From Rhodocyclales bacterium GT-UBC (GTDB lineage: Bacteria > Pseudomonadota > Gammaproteobacteria > Burkholderiales > Rhodocyclaceae), in contig QXPY01000016.1 of NCBI GenBank assembly GCA_003583745.1, positions 40,114 to 104,113 of the forward strand: a stretch of 64,000 nucleotides of DNA, in the 5' to 3' direction. Numbering within the stretch: the stretch's first letter is position 1; each line of letters begins with the position of its first letter. Of this stretch, positions 43,944 through 52,477 are shown one piece after another. A program made the translations under genes and the position numbers. The notes beneath the pieces are model-generated. The model was given only the letters and a program-made list of their open reading frames with translations, made no database searches and was not told where the DNA came from.

Positions 43944-44267
43944 ATGGATACCCAAGGAATCGAACAAATGTTGAGCGTGCTGCGATCCACTGCAGCACAG
44001 GCAACCGGCAAGACCAGCACCGACACGACGTCGGCGACTGGCGGGGCCGATTTTGCCGAAATTCTCAAGGGTTCCATCGATAAGGTGAATCAGACCCAAC
44101 AGCAGGCGGACAAAATGGCGGAAAAACTTGCCGCGGGCGATACCAGCCAAAACCTGCATGAAGTGATGATCGCGTTGCAAACGGCCAGCGTTTCTTTCCA
44201 GGAGATGGTTCAGGTGCGCAACAAGTTGGTCACGGCCTATCAGGACGTGATGAACATGCAGGTCTGA
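43944..44267 (+). CDS. fliE: FliE basal-body rod adaptor
   Basis: FliE connects the MS ring to the rod. The 107-residue protein has the conserved C-terminal half (LHEVMIALQTASVSFQEMVQVRNKLVTAYQDVMNMQV, given in part) and a Thr/Ala-rich start. An AGGAG ribosome site precedes the ATG. In most genomes fliE directly precedes fliF; here the flrBC pair lies between them and fliF points the other way. Confidence 0.96.
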   Translation: MDTQGIEQMLSVLRSTAAQATGKTSTDTTSATGGADFAEILKGSIDKVNQTQQQADKMAEKLAAGDTSQNLHEVMIALQTASVSFQEMVQVRNKLVTAYQDVMNMQV

Positions 44268-44274
44268 GTCGGGC

Positions 44275-45072
44275 TCAGTTTTCTAGCAAACCGGTGTCGC
44301 GGGCTTTGCGCTCGCGTTCGACCCGGGTGATGTAACGTTCGATGAACGCCAGGCGGGCGCTTGGCAAATTGACAAACTCACAGCCTATCCGCAGGTTGTG
44401 ATCACCGCTCTCGGTCGAAACCTCGACCGCTTTCCTGACCCGAAGATTGACCTGAATGACACCCTCTCCAGGGATTTCCAGTCGACATTCATTAAATAAG
44501 GTATCGCGTTGGAAATCCTCAGACATTTCGGTCGTCCCGGTCAGGCTGACGCCACCGCCGCTGATGTCGGAAAGGATCAATTCGAAAGTTTTGATTGTTC
44601 CGTCGTCGAGATGGGCCGCAAGTTTGCAATGAATCGGGGTTGCAGTCGGTGGTTCGAGGCGGAAAAATTCTCGTCTTTGCAGGCGCAGTAACTGGGAAGG
44701 AAGCGAAGCCCCCAGTACGCCATGTCCTTGGTAGCTCGTTTTTTGCAAGGCGGGCAGACGAATCTGGATCTTGACCCGGTCCAGATTGGCAACCAGTGTG
44801 AGCTCTCTTGCATTTACGGCCAGCGTGTTGTTTTCCTCGCTTTGAGCCGGATCCAGAAATACCGATCTGGTTTCTTCATCAAGGGCGACGATCGAACTGA
44901 GAAAAAAATGCGTTCCCTCGTTGATGTAGACGGTGATGATGCTGCGGCGTCTTGCCAACAGCCCCAAGTAGAACTCAATATCGGCAGGTGTGCCGAGAAT
45001 GAACTGGCCAAACTCTTCCGGATGATCGATTTCGAAATCGGGTAGAGGCAAGGCTTCGTTATTCAATGGCAT
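44275..45072 (-). CDS. ycgR: YcgR-type flagellar brake, PilZ domain
   Basis: YcgR binds c-di-GMP and slows the motor through contacts with stator or switch. The 265-residue protein has an N-terminal YcgR domain (about 15-130) and a PilZ domain. The PilZ domain shows the c-di-GMP motifs RRxxxR (RLQRREFFRLEPP) and D-x-S-x-x-G (LSDISGGGVSL). It is convergent with fliE with a 7-bp gap. No sigma28 element was found upstream. Confidence 0.9.
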   Translation of the reverse strand: MPLNNEALPLPDFEIDHPEEFGQFILGTPADIEFYLGLLARRRSIITVYINEGTHFFLSSIVALDEETRSVFLDPAQSEENNTLAVNARELTLVANLDRVKIQIRLPALQKTSYQGHGVLGASLPSQLLRLQRREFFRLEPPTATPIHCKLAAHLDDGTIKTFELILSDISGGGVSLTGTTEMSEDFQRDTLFNECRLEIPGEGVIQVNLRVRKAVEVSTESGDHNLRIGCEFVNLPSARLAFIERYITRVERERKARDTGLLEN

Positions 45073-45156
45073 GGCAGTCTGAAGTGCAGCAAAAGCTGAA
45101 TGGTAATACGAAGCCGCGTTCAGCGCCCCGCTTGGTCGGTTAGGAAGTGGTTTCTT

Positions 45157-46110
45157 CTATTGGCCGTAGTTCGGCCCAAGCTCCGCGCGCAGCCATGAGC
45201 GAAAGGATTGAACCACGGCTTGACTGGCGACAGATGTGGGCATGACCAGGTAATAGGAATAGGCCGAAGGCATGCTGATGTCAAAGGGGATTGTCAGGCG
45301 CCCGGCGCTAACGTCGCTTTCGATTTGCTGGCGCAGAGCCAACGCAACGCCCTGGCCATCCAATACCGCTTCCAGAGCCATGATCGAGTTGGAAAAGCGC
45401 GGTCCGCGTTCGCTGTCGATGCCACTGGCCCCGGCCTGCCGCAGCCATTCCTGCCAATTCGGGCGTTTGTCGATGGCGGGGATCGATTCGTCGTGGATCA
45501 GCACGTGGCGATCCAGGTCCTGCGGAGTAGTCAGTGGTGTTTCGCCATGGATCAAGCGCGGGCTACAGACCAGTACGTACTCAGGGGTGAGCATTTTTTC
45601 GACGGCATAGCCGGGATAAAGTCCGGTGCCATAGCGGATTTCGACTTCGCAGATTTCGTTACGCGGATCAATCAGTTCCTTAGGTGGGGCGGGCAGACTC
45701 TGTGGCCCGTCGATGTTGTCCGGATTGCTCGAGATCCGGATCGCCACCTCCGGATGCGCTGCCGAAAAACGCGCCAGGCGGGGAACCAGCCAGCGGGTGG
45801 CGAAGGAGGGCGGGGCGGTGACATTGAGCGCTTGGCTACGCCGATGCTGAGTGACTTCGACGCCAGCGGCAAAGGCATCCAGACCGTCGCGAATTTTCGG
45901 ATACATCGCCAGGCCGTCCTCGCTGAGCCGAAGCAGATTGGGGCGGCGAATGAAGAGTGCTGTACCAAGATAGGTTTCAAGCGCCTTGATCTGCTGGCTG
46001 ACGGCGGCGGGCGTGACATGCAGTTCTTCGGCGGCCAGTTTGAAACTGAGATGGCGGGCAGCCGCCTCGAAGGTGCGAAACGTGGAAAGCGGGGGAAGAC
46101 GGTAGGCCAC
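45157..46110 (-). CDS. LysR-family transcriptional regulator
   Basis: This 317-residue LysR regulator is of the GcvA/AmpR-like type. It has an N-terminal winged helix (PPLSTFRTFEAAARHLSFKLAAEELHVTPAAVSQQIKALE, given in part) and a periplasmic-binding-protein-like effector domain. It is divergent from a small gene pair. The gap between them contains two perfect palindromes, which are candidate binding sites. The effector is not deducible. Confidence 0.93.
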   Translation of the reverse strand: MAYRLPPLSTFRTFEAAARHLSFKLAAEELHVTPAAVSQQIKALETYLGTALFIRRPNLLRLSEDGLAMYPKIRDGLDAFAAGVEVTQHRRSQALNVTAPPSFATRWLVPRLARFSAAHPEVAIRISSNPDNIDGPQSLPAPPKELIDPRNEICEVEIRYGTGLYPGYAVEKMLTPEYVLVCSPRLIHGETPLTTPQDLDRHVLIHDESIPAIDKRPNWQEWLRQAGASGIDSERGPRFSNSIMALEAVLDGQGVALALRQQIESDVSAGRLTIPFDISMPSAYSYYLVMPTSVASQAVVQSFRSWLRAELGPNYGQ

Positions 46111-46135
46111 GAAATGCTCCCGTAGATCGGCAACG

Positions 46136-46149
46136 AGTTAAGTTTAACT
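46136..46149. promoter_or_regulatory. Perfect palindrome AGTTAA-GT-TTAACT
   Basis: A 14-bp perfect inverted repeat lies 26 bp from the LysR start codon. It fits an autoregulatory operator by position, although it lacks the T-N11-A spacing that is common for LysR boxes. Confidence 0.45.
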
Positions 46150-46174
46150 AACTTCGGAGATAATAAACCATTGT

Positions 46175-46203
46175 TTGCTGCAGTGCAGCATCGGGCCTAT
46201 ATT
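46175..46203 (+). promoter_or_regulatory. Sigma70-like promoter with palindromic operator
   Basis: TTGCTG (46175-46180) and TATATT (46198-46203) are 17 bp apart and point at the small gene at 46244. A perfect 7-1-7 palindrome, TGCTGCAGTGCAGCA (46176-46190), covers the -35 element. A regulator bound there would block or recruit polymerase; the divergent LysR protein is the obvious candidate. Confidence 0.5.
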
Positions 46204-46243
46204 GACGCCAGCAGTTCAAAAAAGTCATAAAAGGAGTCCAGCA

Positions 46244-46453
46244 ATGTCTCTCAAGTCCTTCATCGCCCGGGTAGCCGGGCAACACGCCGGCAAGTGTGCA
46301 GAAACGGTCGGTTACGAGTCGATCTTCTCGGGTGAGTGCAGTGCACCCGCAGCGGGCAGTGGCGATTCGGGCAATTTCCTGCCCGGTCTTCGCCATCTCG
46401 AAAACGACGTTGACGCCTATTTCAAGGATGTCTTTGTCGGCCCGGTGTTCTAA
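46244..46453 (+). CDS. Hypothetical small protein
   Basis: This 69-residue product starts MSLKSFIARVAGQHAGKC and has no signal peptide or membrane segment. The C-terminal third is acidic and aromatic (NDVDAYFKDVFVGPVF). No family was recognised. A strong AAGGAG ribosome site lies 7 bp before the ATG and a promoter-like sequence is upstream, which supports a real gene. It is followed 10 bp later by another small gene. Confidence 0.65.
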   Translation: MSLKSFIARVAGQHAGKCAETVGYESIFSGECSAPAAGSGDSGNFLPGLRHLENDVDAYFKDVFVGPVF

Positions 46454-46463
46454 GGGAAGCAGC

Positions 46464-46661
46464 ATGCGTCCGCCGAAAATTTTGCCGTGGATTGCGCGCA
46501 AGGCCGGGGTTGATGATGCCTCGGCCATCGCACTCTGGCAGCGCGCAGCAGACGAATCTGCAATGCGTCTTTCAGCACATGGGGCAGATGTGTGCTGGCG
46601 TAACACGATGAATCGGTTTGTCGAACTGATTCGGCAGAAAAGCCTGCACCAGCCTGTCTAG
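46464..46661 (+). CDS. Hypothetical small basic protein
   Basis: This 65-residue product starts MRPPKILPWIARKAGV and appears helical and basic (DASAIALWQRAADESAM, WRNTMNRFVELIRQKS). An AGGGAAG ribosome site precedes the ATG. The short gap from the preceding gene suggests one transcript. No family was recognised; the start and helical pattern look like a conserved small protein rather than a chance frame. Confidence 0.65.
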   Translation: MRPPKILPWIARKAGVDDASAIALWQRAADESAMRLSAHGADVCWRNTMNRFVELIRQKSLHQPV

Positions 46662-46729
46662 GAACCAAACCGGATTGCCTGGTGGCAGTCTGTGCGTGGC
46701 GAGTGTGTCAAAGTTGGGTGAGTGACTTA

Positions 46730-46749
46730 TACTGTTTATATGAACAGTG
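46730..46749 (+). promoter_or_regulatory. LexA (SOS) box over the dinB start
   Basis: CTGT (46732-46735), eight bases (TTATATGA) and ACAG (46744-46747) match the CTGT-N8-ACAG LexA box. Flanking bases TA and TG extend the palindrome (TACTGT / ACAGTG). The box covers the dinB ATG at 46740. A -10-like TATACT (46728-46733) with a -35-like GTGTCA 17 bp upstream (46705-46710) would place transcription start at about the ATG itself. Confidence 0.85.
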
Positions 46750-47888
46750 TTCGTCGTATTGCTCATCTCGATATGGATGCGTTTTTTGCATCGGTCGAAC
46801 TGCTTAGTTATCCGGAGTTGCGGGGGCAGGCGGTTGTGGTCGGCGGCCGCAGCGTGCATCAGCCAGAAGTCCTGCCCGATGGAAGTCGGCGTTTTGCTAG
46901 ATTGCGCGATTATGTCGGGCGTGGCGTTATTACCACGTCGACTTACGAAGCCCGTGCGCTCGGCGTGTTCTCGGCCATGGGGTTGATGAAAGCGGCGCAA
47001 CTGGCGCCGGATGCCATTCTGTTGCCGGCCAATTTCGATGCTTACCGGCACTATTCGCGCTTGTTCAAGGCGGCCGTGGCCGGCATTGCGCCGCGCATCG
47101 AAGATCGAGGGATCGACGAAATCTATATCGATCTGACTGATATTCCGGAAGAAAGCGTGGCCCTGGGGTGGCGCATCAAACAGGCGGTCCATGCCGCGAC
47201 CGGCTTGAATTGCTCGATCGGCATTACCCCGAACAAGCTGCTTTCGAAGATCTGCTCGGATCTCGACAAGCCGAACGGTCTGACCATTCTCGGGATGGAC
47301 GAGGTGCCGACTCGTATCTGGCCGCTGCCGGCCCGCAAGGTTAATGGCATTGGTCCGAAGGCGACGGAGCATTTGAAAAAGCATGGCATACAAACCATTG
47401 GTGAACTGGCGGCAACTCCGGTCGACGTACTGATTCGTCTATTCGGGCAAAGCACCGGTTTATGGCTGAACCGCGTGGCACATGGCATCGACGAACGTCC
47501 TTTGGTCACCGACACCGAACCCAAGTCGATCAGCCGCGAAACCACTTTCGAACGCGATCTGCACGCACGGCAGGACAAAGCTGCGCTCGGGGAAATTTTT
47601 ACCAAGCTGTGTCTGCGTGTCGCCGACGACCTGAAACGCAAGGGCTATGCGACCCGAACGATCGGCATCAAGCTGCGCTATGCAGATTTTCAGGCAGTGA
47701 CCCGCGACATAACGCTACCGGCGGCCATTGTCGATGGGATGGCGATACGCAAGGCGGCTGGCGAGTGCCTGAAACGGGTGCCGCTTGAGCAAAAAATTCG
47801 CCTGCTCGGCGTGCGGGCCGGCGGACTTTTGCCGATCTCCCGATTGGTCGACGAGCATGTGGCGCTCCAGACTGAGTTGCCTTTTTAG
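46740..47888 (+). CDS. dinB: DNA polymerase IV (Y-family translesion polymerase)
   Basis: DinB copies past damaged bases. The 382-residue protein has the Y-family palm motifs HLDMDAFFASVE (metal ligand Asp11) and GIDEIYID (Asp126/Glu127). The helix-hairpin-helix region follows (RKVNGIGPKATEHLKKHGI), then a little-finger domain (SISRETTFERDL). The ATG at 46740 fits the family's usual start; GTG at 46722 would add six residues. The LexA box over the start predicts SOS induction. Confidence 0.95.
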   Translation: MNSVRRIAHLDMDAFFASVELLSYPELRGQAVVVGGRSVHQPEVLPDGSRRFARLRDYVGRGVITTSTYEARALGVFSAMGLMKAAQLAPDAILLPANFDAYRHYSRLFKAAVAGIAPRIEDRGIDEIYIDLTDIPEESVALGWRIKQAVHAATGLNCSIGITPNKLLSKICSDLDKPNGLTILGMDEVPTRIWPLPARKVNGIGPKATEHLKKHGIQTIGELAATPVDVLIRLFGQSTGLWLNRVAHGIDERPLVTDTEPKSISRETTFERDLHARQDKAALGEIFTKLCLRVADDLKRKGYATRTIGIKLRYADFQAVTRDITLPAAIVDGMAIRKAAGECLKRVPLEQKIRLLGVRAGGLLPISRLVDEHVALQTELPF

Positions 47889-47968
47889 ACGGGCCGAAGT
47901 GAATCGGCTTTGCTAGTGAGTTGCCCGATGAGGACAGGAGGTTGGGCAGTCAAGGTTCTGCAATGGAC

Positions 47969-47996
47969 AAAAAAAGCCCCGGCCAAAACCGGGGCT
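47969..47996 (-). terminator. Rho-independent terminator of sodB
   Basis: An 8-bp stem, AGCCCCGG / CCGGGGCT, with a 6-nt loop is followed on the minus strand by seven T residues. It lies 38 bp after the sodB stop. It could also end dinB on the other strand, but only a short T-rich stretch follows there. Confidence 0.9.
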
Positions 47997-48033
47997 TGTT
48001 TGAAAAGGCGCGCCTCGGCGCCCTTCAGGTGAA

Positions 48034-48621
48034 TCAGCCAGCGAAGTTGGCTTCAGCGAACGACCAGTTGACCAGGTTGTTGAGGAAGGTCTCAACGAAC
48101 TTCGGACGGGCGTTGCGGTAGTCGATGTAGTAGGCGTGTTCCCAGACGTCGACGCAGAGCAGTGCCTTGTCGCCGGTGGTCAGCGGGGTGCCGGCGGCGC
48201 CCATGTTGACGATGTCGACCGAACCGTCGGCCTTCTTGACCAGCCAGGTCCAGCCGGAACCGAAGTTGCCGACGGCCGAGGTCTGGAAAGCAGTCTTGAA
48301 GGCGTCGAGCGAACCCCACTTGGCGTTGATTGCGTCAGCCAGGGCGCCCTTCGGTGCGCCGCCGCCATTCGGGGTCAGGCAGTTCCAGAAGAAGGTGTGG
48401 TTCCAGACTTGGGCGGAGTTGTTGTAGATGCCACCGGCCGGTGCCTTCTTGACAATGGCTTCGAGGTCGAGGTTTTCGTACTCGGTGCCCTTGATCAGGT
48501 TGTTCAGGTTGGTCACATAGGCCTGGTGGTGCTTGGCGTAGTGATAGTCGAAGGTCTCGGCCGACATGTGCGGAGCGAGCGCATCTTTGGCGAACGGCAG
48601 TTGGGGCAGTTGGTGTTCCAT
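48034..48621 (-). CDS. sodB: Superoxide dismutase, Fe type
   Basis: SodB converts superoxide to peroxide and oxygen. The 195-residue protein has the metal ligands in context: His27 (FDYHYAKHHQAYV), the second His in AQVWNHTFFW, and the C-terminal Asp and His in DVWEHAYYIDY. The AQVWNHTFFW and FGSGWTWLV sequences point to iron rather than manganese. It starts 39 bp after xseA in the same direction and ends at its own terminator. Confidence 0.96.
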   Translation of the reverse strand: MEHQLPQLPFAKDALAPHMSAETFDYHYAKHHQAYVTNLNNLIKGTEYENLDLEAIVKKAPAGGIYNNSAQVWNHTFFWNCLTPNGGGAPKGALADAINAKWGSLDAFKTAFQTSAVGNFGSGWTWLVKKADGSVDIVNMGAAGTPLTTGDKALLCVDVWEHAYYIDYRNARPKFVETFLNNLVNWSFAEANFAG

Positions 48622-48660
48622 TTATATTCTCCGTTGTTTGTGAGGGGTGAATCGAAAATT

Positions 48661-50013
48661 CTAGTCAGCTTCGGGGTTGGCCACAACCTGCTTGATGCTG
48701 GCGCTGGCGGATCCCCGGGCAAAGCTGAGATTGACCACATCGCCAACGCCCAAACTGGCTGCGTCGCGTACAGCCCGACCATCCGGGCCGATTGCCAGTG
48801 TATACCCTCGGGATAGCACTGCATGCGGGTCGAGTTGGCTGAGACCGCTGTGCAGTGCTTTAAGTTTCCCGCTGGCCTGAGATATTTGCCAGCGGATCTG
48901 GTTGTCCAGTCGATAGCCGAGGTGTCGCAGGCTTGCCGATAGCTGTTCGGGCTGCGGTCGGGCATGGCCAAGACGCTGATTGAGTATGGTCAGCCCGAGT
49001 TGCTGCTGCTCGGTGCGCCGTTGCAAAGCTTGCCGCATGCGTTGGCCGAGTTGGCCGAGATCCTGGCGGCGCAGCCAAATCCGTTCGGCCGGATGGGTCA
49101 GCCGGCTGGCCAGCCAGTCGAGTTGCTGGCCGCGTTCGGCCAGGGTGCGTTCGAGGCGGCGAGACAACTGGCGCTGTAACTCATCCAGTCGGGTGAGCAG
49201 GGCGTCGCGATCCGGACTGACCAGTTCGGCGGCGGCGGTTGGGGTTGGCGCGCGCAGGTCGGCGGCAAAGTCGGCGATGGTGAAGTCGGTTTCATGACCG
49301 ACGCCGGCAATGACCGGAATGGTCGAGGCCCGGATGGCGCGCGCCACGGCTTCTTCGTTGAAGGCCCAGAGGTCCTCGATGCTGCCGCCGCCGCGGCAGA
49401 GGATGATGGCGTCGCAATCGCTGCCAGCGGCCTGCTTGAGCGCCTGGGCGATTTTCTCGCCGGCCCCTTCGCCCTGAACGGGGGTCGGGAACAGGCTGAT
49501 CCGCACGTGGGGGGCGCGGCGATGCAGCGTGCTCAACACGTCACGCAACGCCGCTGCCTGGGGGCTGGTCACAATGGCGAGGTGGCTGGGGAAGTTGGGC
49601 AGTGGTCGTTTGCTTTCGGCGGCAAACAGCCCCTCGCTTTCCAGTTGTGCCTTGAGGCGCAGAAAGCGCTCGAACAGGTCGCCCTGGCCGGCCCGGCGAA
49701 TGGTTTCGACGTTGAGCTGGAATTCTCCACGCGGTTCGTAGAATGAAACGAGGGCCCTGGCCTCGATCTTCTGGCCATTCTCCAGTCGCCAGCCGAGCAG
49801 TTGCGCCCGACTGCGCCACATGACGCACCGTACTTGCGCGGCCGCATCCTTCAACGAGAAGTAAACATGGCCCGATGCGGCATAGGTCAGGTTGGAAATT
49901 TCACCACTGACCCAGCTGAGCGGGAAGGTCGATTCCAGGCATTCGCGGACCAGACGATTCAAATGGGATACGCTGAGCGTCGAATTATTGACAGGCTGAA
50001 CAGAATTTGGCAT
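48661..50013 (-). CDS. xseA: Exodeoxyribonuclease VII large subunit
   Basis: XseA is the catalytic subunit of exonuclease VII, which degrades single-stranded DNA. The 450-residue protein has an N-terminal OB fold (SHLNRLVRECLESTFPLSWVSGEISN, given in part) and the catalytic domain (VTSPQAAALRDVLSTLHRR, DAIILCRGGGSIEDLWAFNEE, IPVIAGVGHETDFTIADF). A long coiled coil and a C-terminal strand follow (VLSRGYTLAIGPDGRAV). ATG at 50013 was taken; a TTG at 50046 would add 11 residues. The small subunit gene is not adjacent. Confidence 0.95.
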   Translation of the reverse strand: MPNSVQPVNNSTLSVSHLNRLVRECLESTFPLSWVSGEISNLTYAASGHVYFSLKDAAAQVRCVMWRSRAQLLGWRLENGQKIEARALVSFYEPRGEFQLNVETIRRAGQGDLFERFLRLKAQLESEGLFAAESKRPLPNFPSHLAIVTSPQAAALRDVLSTLHRRAPHVRISLFPTPVQGEGAGEKIAQALKQAAGSDCDAIILCRGGGSIEDLWAFNEEAVARAIRASTIPVIAGVGHETDFTIADFAADLRAPTPTAAAELVSPDRDALLTRLDELQRQLSRRLERTLAERGQQLDWLASRLTHPAERIWLRRQDLGQLGQRMRQALQRRTEQQQLGLTILNQRLGHARPQPEQLSASLRHLGYRLDNQIRWQISQASGKLKALHSGLSQLDPHAVLSRGYTLAIGPDGRAVRDAASLGVGDVVNLSFARGSASASIKQVVANPEAD

Positions 50014-50294
50014 TGGGGGATTGTAACCTGCCAAAAAATGTTCCAACAGTCGCTTGACAGCTAAAAAAATATATAACTTATTGATTTAATTGTATTTAAA
50101 CAATCTGCCTTGTTTTTTGGCAGAGTAAGAAAAATCCTTTGCCAGAATGGAGTTAGCGTAGTTGATGACAACTCATCCACAGAGTTATCCACAGCTTTTG
50201 GGGATAAGCGTCGAGGGCCGTGATTTTTGGGGCTTGCTCAGGTGTCTGGGGCGAGGCAGAATCTTGGGCTAACTTCCCAACAAGGATTTTCCAC
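50014..50294. other. 281-bp divergent gap with AT-rich tract and DnaA boxes
   Basis: Between xseA and exbB lies a region with an A/T tract (about 50064-50104). A 6-bp hairpin follows (TCTGCC 50104-50109, GGCAGA 50119-50124). Three DnaA boxes follow: TCATCCACA (50173-50181, one mismatch), TTATCCACA (50185-50193, perfect) and, reversed, TTATCCCCA (50199-50207, one mismatch). A TTGACA hexamer at 50054 has no good -10 partner. Confidence 0.6.
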
Positions 50295-50900
50295 GTGTTT
50301 GCGATTGTTCAGGCTGCTGGCTGGCCGATCTGGCCGTTGCTGCTGGCCTCCATCATTTCGGTTGCGCTGATTATCGAGCGTCTGGTTGCGTTGCGCCGTT
50401 CCAAGGTTGTGCCGCAGGGTTTGTTGCAGCGCGCCGTCGGCGAGTTCAAGCGTGGTGCCAATAACGACAAGTTGCTTGAAGACCTCGACCGTCATTCGCC
50501 GCTGGGGCGTGTGCTTTCGGCCGGTTTGCGCAATGTTGGTTCGTCGCGCGACATCATGAAGGAGTCGATCGAGGAGGCCGGTGGGGCCGTGGCGCATGAG
50601 CTCAATCGCTACCTGACGACGCTGGGCACGATCGCTTCGATCAGTCCGCTGATGGGGTTGTTCGGAACCGTGGTCGGGATGATCGAGATTTTCGGCTCGC
50701 AATCGCCGAGCGGTGCGAACCCGATGCAGTTGGCGCATGGTATTTCGATTGCGTTGTATAACACCGGGTTCGGTCTGGTTATCGCCATTCCCAGCTTGAT
50801 CTTCTGGCGTCATTTCCGCGCTCTGGTTGACGGTTTCGTCGTCGAGATGGAGCAGCAGGCGGTTCGTCTGGTCGAGTACATGCACGGCGAGCGGAAGTAA
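50295..50900 (+). CDS. exbB: ExbB/TolQ-family proton channel protein
   Basis: This 201-residue MotA/TolQ/ExbB-family protein has three membrane segments (IWPLLLASIISVALIIE; GTIASISPLMGLFGTVVGMIEIF, given in part; IALYNTGFGLVIAIPSLIFW). It probably powers an outer-membrane transport process together with the ExbD-like partner. The start GTG at 50295 has AAGGA 8 bp upstream; an upstream frame is judged non-coding. No tonB gene is nearby, and the pair precedes lpxK as in related bacteria. Confidence 0.9.
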   Translation: MFAIVQAAGWPIWPLLLASIISVALIIERLVALRRSKVVPQGLLQRAVGEFKRGANNDKLLEDLDRHSPLGRVLSAGLRNVGSSRDIMKESIEEAGGAVAHELNRYLTTLGTIASISPLMGLFGTVVGMIEIFGSQSPSGANPMQLAHGISIALYNTGFGLVIAIPSLIFWRHFRALVDGFVVEMEQQAVRLVEYMHGERK

Positions 50901-50903
50901 GCA

Positions 50904-51323
50904 ATGAACTTTCAGCGCGGCCGGACTCGCGAAGAGCCGGAAATCAACCTGATTCCGATGATCGACGTATTGCTCGTGATCATCATCTTCCTGATGTTGA
51001 CCACGACCTACGCCAAGTTCTCGGGCCTGGAAATCAACCTGCCGACGGCCGATGCCAGCAAGCAGGCTGAGCAGCCGAACGAGATCGATGTCGCGGTGAC
51101 CGCCAACGGGCAGATTCTGGTCAATAAGTCGCCGTTGGCCGCGTCCGACGTCAAGAGCGTTTCCGAAGCGCTGCGTCGTGCGGCGGGGGGGCGAGAAGAT
51201 CCGATGATCGTGATCAATGCCGACGCCAAGGCGACCCATCAGAGCGTGGTCGATGTCATGCAGGCGGCGCAGACGGCCGGCTATCCGCACATCTCCTTCG
51301 CTACGCAAAATACCTCGCACTGA
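50904..51323 (+). CDS. exbD: ExbD/TolR-family protein
   Basis: This 139-residue protein has one membrane helix with the family aspartate (Asp21 in IPMIDVLLVIIIFLML) and a periplasmic domain. It pairs with the preceding ExbB-like channel, starting 3 bp after it. The stop codon overlaps the lpxK start (TGATG). Confidence 0.93.
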   Translation: MNFQRGRTREEPEINLIPMIDVLLVIIIFLMLTTTYAKFSGLEINLPTADASKQAEQPNEIDVAVTANGQILVNKSPLAASDVKSVSEALRRAAGGREDPMIVINADAKATHQSVVDVMQAAQTAGYPHISFATQNTSH

Positions 51324-52321
51324 TGCTGGACCGCTGGTTACAGCGTCAGTGGTTCGAACAACGCCGGCCGTCGCCGGCGTTGTGGCTTCTGCTCCCTCTT
51401 AATTGGCTCTTCGTAATCCTCTCCTGGCTCAAACGCCGGCAGACCCAGGCGCAGCGCCTGCCCGTTCCGGTTGTTGTTGTCGGCAACATCACGGTCGGCG
51501 GAGCCGGCAAGACGCCGCTGACCATCGCCCTCGCCCAGCAGCTCAGGGCGTACGGCTGGAAGCCGGGCATTGTCAGCCGGGGTTATGGCGGAACGGCAGC
51601 ATTACCGCGCCCGGTACATGCCGATTCGCCACCCGACGAGGTGGGCGATGAGCCGATCCTGCTGGCCCGGCGCAGCGGTGCGCCGGTCTGGGTTGGGCGC
51701 AACCGAGCAGCGGCGGCGCAAGCCTTGCTGGCGGCGCATCCGGAAGTCAATGTCGTGCTGTGTGACGATGGCCTGCAGCATTACCGGCTGGGGCGTGACG
51801 TCGAACTGGCGGTCTTCGATGGGCGTGGGGCAGGCAATGGCTGGCGTCTGCCCATCGGGCCGCTACGCGAATCCTTGCGGCGACTAGGCCTGGTCGATGC
51901 CATCATCTGCAACGGCCAGCCCGATCGGCGTTTGCCGGCGGGTATCCCACGCTTCGAGATGCGGCTGCAGGCAGGTTTGTTTTATCGTCTCGACGAGCGG
52001 GGAGAGACTTGTTCCGCAGCCGATCTGGCCGGGAAGAAGCTCCATGCCCTGGCCGGGATCGGTGATCCGGGGCGTTTTTTCCGGACGCTGGAAAGCCTTG
52101 GCTTGCGTTTCGAGGCCCATCCGTTTGCCGATCATCATGCCTATTCTTTTGCGGATCTGGCTTTTGCCCGCGACGGCATCCTGCTGATGACCGAGAAGGA
52201 TGCAGTAAAATGCGCCGGTCTTGTGGCGGGTGAAACCTGGGTTTTGCCTGTCGAGGCCGAGCTTTCGCCGGCCCTTGTTGAACTTATTCTGGAGAAACTC
52301 CGTGGACGCCAGGCTGCTTGA
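51323..52321 (+). CDS. lpxK: Tetraacyldisaccharide 4'-kinase (lipid A)
   Basis: LpxK phosphorylates the lipid A precursor to lipid IVA on the inner membrane. The 332-residue protein has an N-terminal membrane-associated helix ([20 protein letters not shown]). The P-loop is [14 protein letters not shown] and conserved LpxK segments follow ([31 protein letters not shown]). It overlaps exbD by 1 bp and the Trm112-like gene by 20 bp. Confidence 0.96.
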   Translation: MLDRWLQRQWFEQRRPSPALWLLLPLNWLFVILSWLKRRQTQAQRLPVPVVVVGNITVGGAGKTPLTIALAQQLRAYGWKPGIVSRGYGGTAALPRPVHADSPPDEVGDEPILLARRSGAPVWVGRNRAAAAQALLAAHPEVNVVLCDDGLQHYRLGRDVELAVFDGRGAGNGWRLPIGPLRESLRRLGLVDAIICNGQPDRRLPAGIPRFEMRLQAGLFYRLDERGETCSAADLAGKKLHALAGIGDPGRFFRTLESLGLRFEAHPFADHHAYSFADLAFARDGILLMTEKDAVKCAGLVAGETWVLPVEAELSPALVELILEKLRGRQAA

Positions 52322-52475
52322 TATCCTCGTCTGCCCGATTTGCAAGGGCAATCTTGAACACCGCAAGGCCGAAAAGGAGCTGGTCTGCAAACCCTGCAAG
52401 CTGGCTTTCCCGATTCGTGACGATATCCCGATCATGCTCGAGGACGAAGCACGTCAGCTCGCTGCGGACGAATAA
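52302..52475 (+). CDS. Trm112-family small zinc-binding-like protein
   Basis: This 57-residue protein (YcaR type) has two CxxC pairs (CPICKG and CKPC) and the motif [18 protein letters not shown] typical of Trm112-like proteins. Such proteins often act as partners of methyltransferases. The GTG start with GGAG 7 bp upstream lies inside the end of lpxK. In many proteobacteria it sits between lpxK and kdsB, as here; its exact role is not known. Confidence 0.9.
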   Translation: MDARLLDILVCPICKGNLEHRKAEKELVCKPCKLAFPIRDDIPIMLEDEARQLAADE

Positions 52476-52477
52476 GC

